A DNA stretch of 5,586 bases from Erysipelotrichaceae bacterium (GTDB lineage: Bacteria > Bacillota_I > Bacilli_A > Erysipelotrichales > Erysipelotrichaceae). The DNA is taken from the NCBI GenBank assembly GCA_021442745.1, contig JABUSI010000135.1:1-5586 (forward strand), given 5' to 3'. Position numbers and translations under genes: made by a program. The notes under the pieces were generated by a model. That model saw only the letters and a list, made by a program, of their open reading frames with translations, was not told where the DNA came from and searched no databases. Below, piece after piece: positions 5,554 to 5,586 of this stretch (within the stretch, counting starts at the first letter, position 1; each line of letters begins with the position of its first letter).

Positions 5554-5586
5554 TGAATGAGTGATTTTTCTCACAATTTGGTCACT

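Noticed and set aside
5560..5586. Nested AGTGA/TCACT and GTGA/TCAC inverted repeats at the right edge
   Set aside because: The arms are only 4-5 bases, there is no T-run, and the window ends here, so neither operator nor terminator can be supported.

Overview
The window looks like chromosomal DNA from a moderate-GC member of the Bacillota, probably a gut-type Clostridia or Erysipelotrichia. The evidence is the strong AGGAGG-type ribosome binding sites, a SEC-C-tagged methionyl aminopeptidase start, a DUF1307/YehR-like lipoprotein, a GH1 enzyme of the 6-phospho-beta-glucosidase group, and a DUF4143-type AAA ATPase. The lineage is inferred from gene content, not from a marker gene.

Layout, left to right. 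Positions 1-134 (minus) hold the N-terminus of a type I methionyl aminopeptidase whose body lies outside the window. Positions 203-643 (minus) encode a small lipoprotein with its own GAAA-loop terminator. Positions 644-790 form a divergent promoter region with a perfect 7-bp inverted repeat. Positions 791-2212 (plus) encode a GH1 6-phospho-beta-glucosidase-like protein, the only plus-strand gene, which ends in a strong hairpin terminator. Positions 2246-2725 (minus) encode a single-domain VOC/glyoxalase-like protein with a complete H-E-H-E metal site. Positions 2789-4138 (minus) encode an AAA_14/DUF4143 ATPase. Positions 4139-4312 hold a 33-bp tandem repeat with nested inverted repeats and the terminator of the next gene. 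Positions 4313-5464 (minus) encode a multi-pass membrane diguanylate cyclase with an AGDEF active site. The rest, to 5586, is its promoter region.

The genes look like a row of mostly single transcription units rather than an operon. Nearly every gene has its own promoter-like or terminator-like elements, and the functions (protein maturation, envelope lipoprotein, sugar hydrolysis, small-molecule metalloenzyme, DNA-linked ATPase, c-di-GMP signalling) do not form one obvious pathway.

The most notable observation is in the GH1 protein. The catalytic acid/base glutamate of the TFNE motif is replaced by glutamine (TFNQ, codon CAG at 1310-1312), while the nucleophile Glu371 and the Ser-Lys-Tyr phosphate-binding set are kept. 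The same replacement defines plant myrosinases (thioglucosidases), so this may be a phospho-thioglucosidase-like or otherwise repurposed GH1. The second is the structured tandem repeat directly upstream of the AAA_14/DUF4143 ATPase gene.
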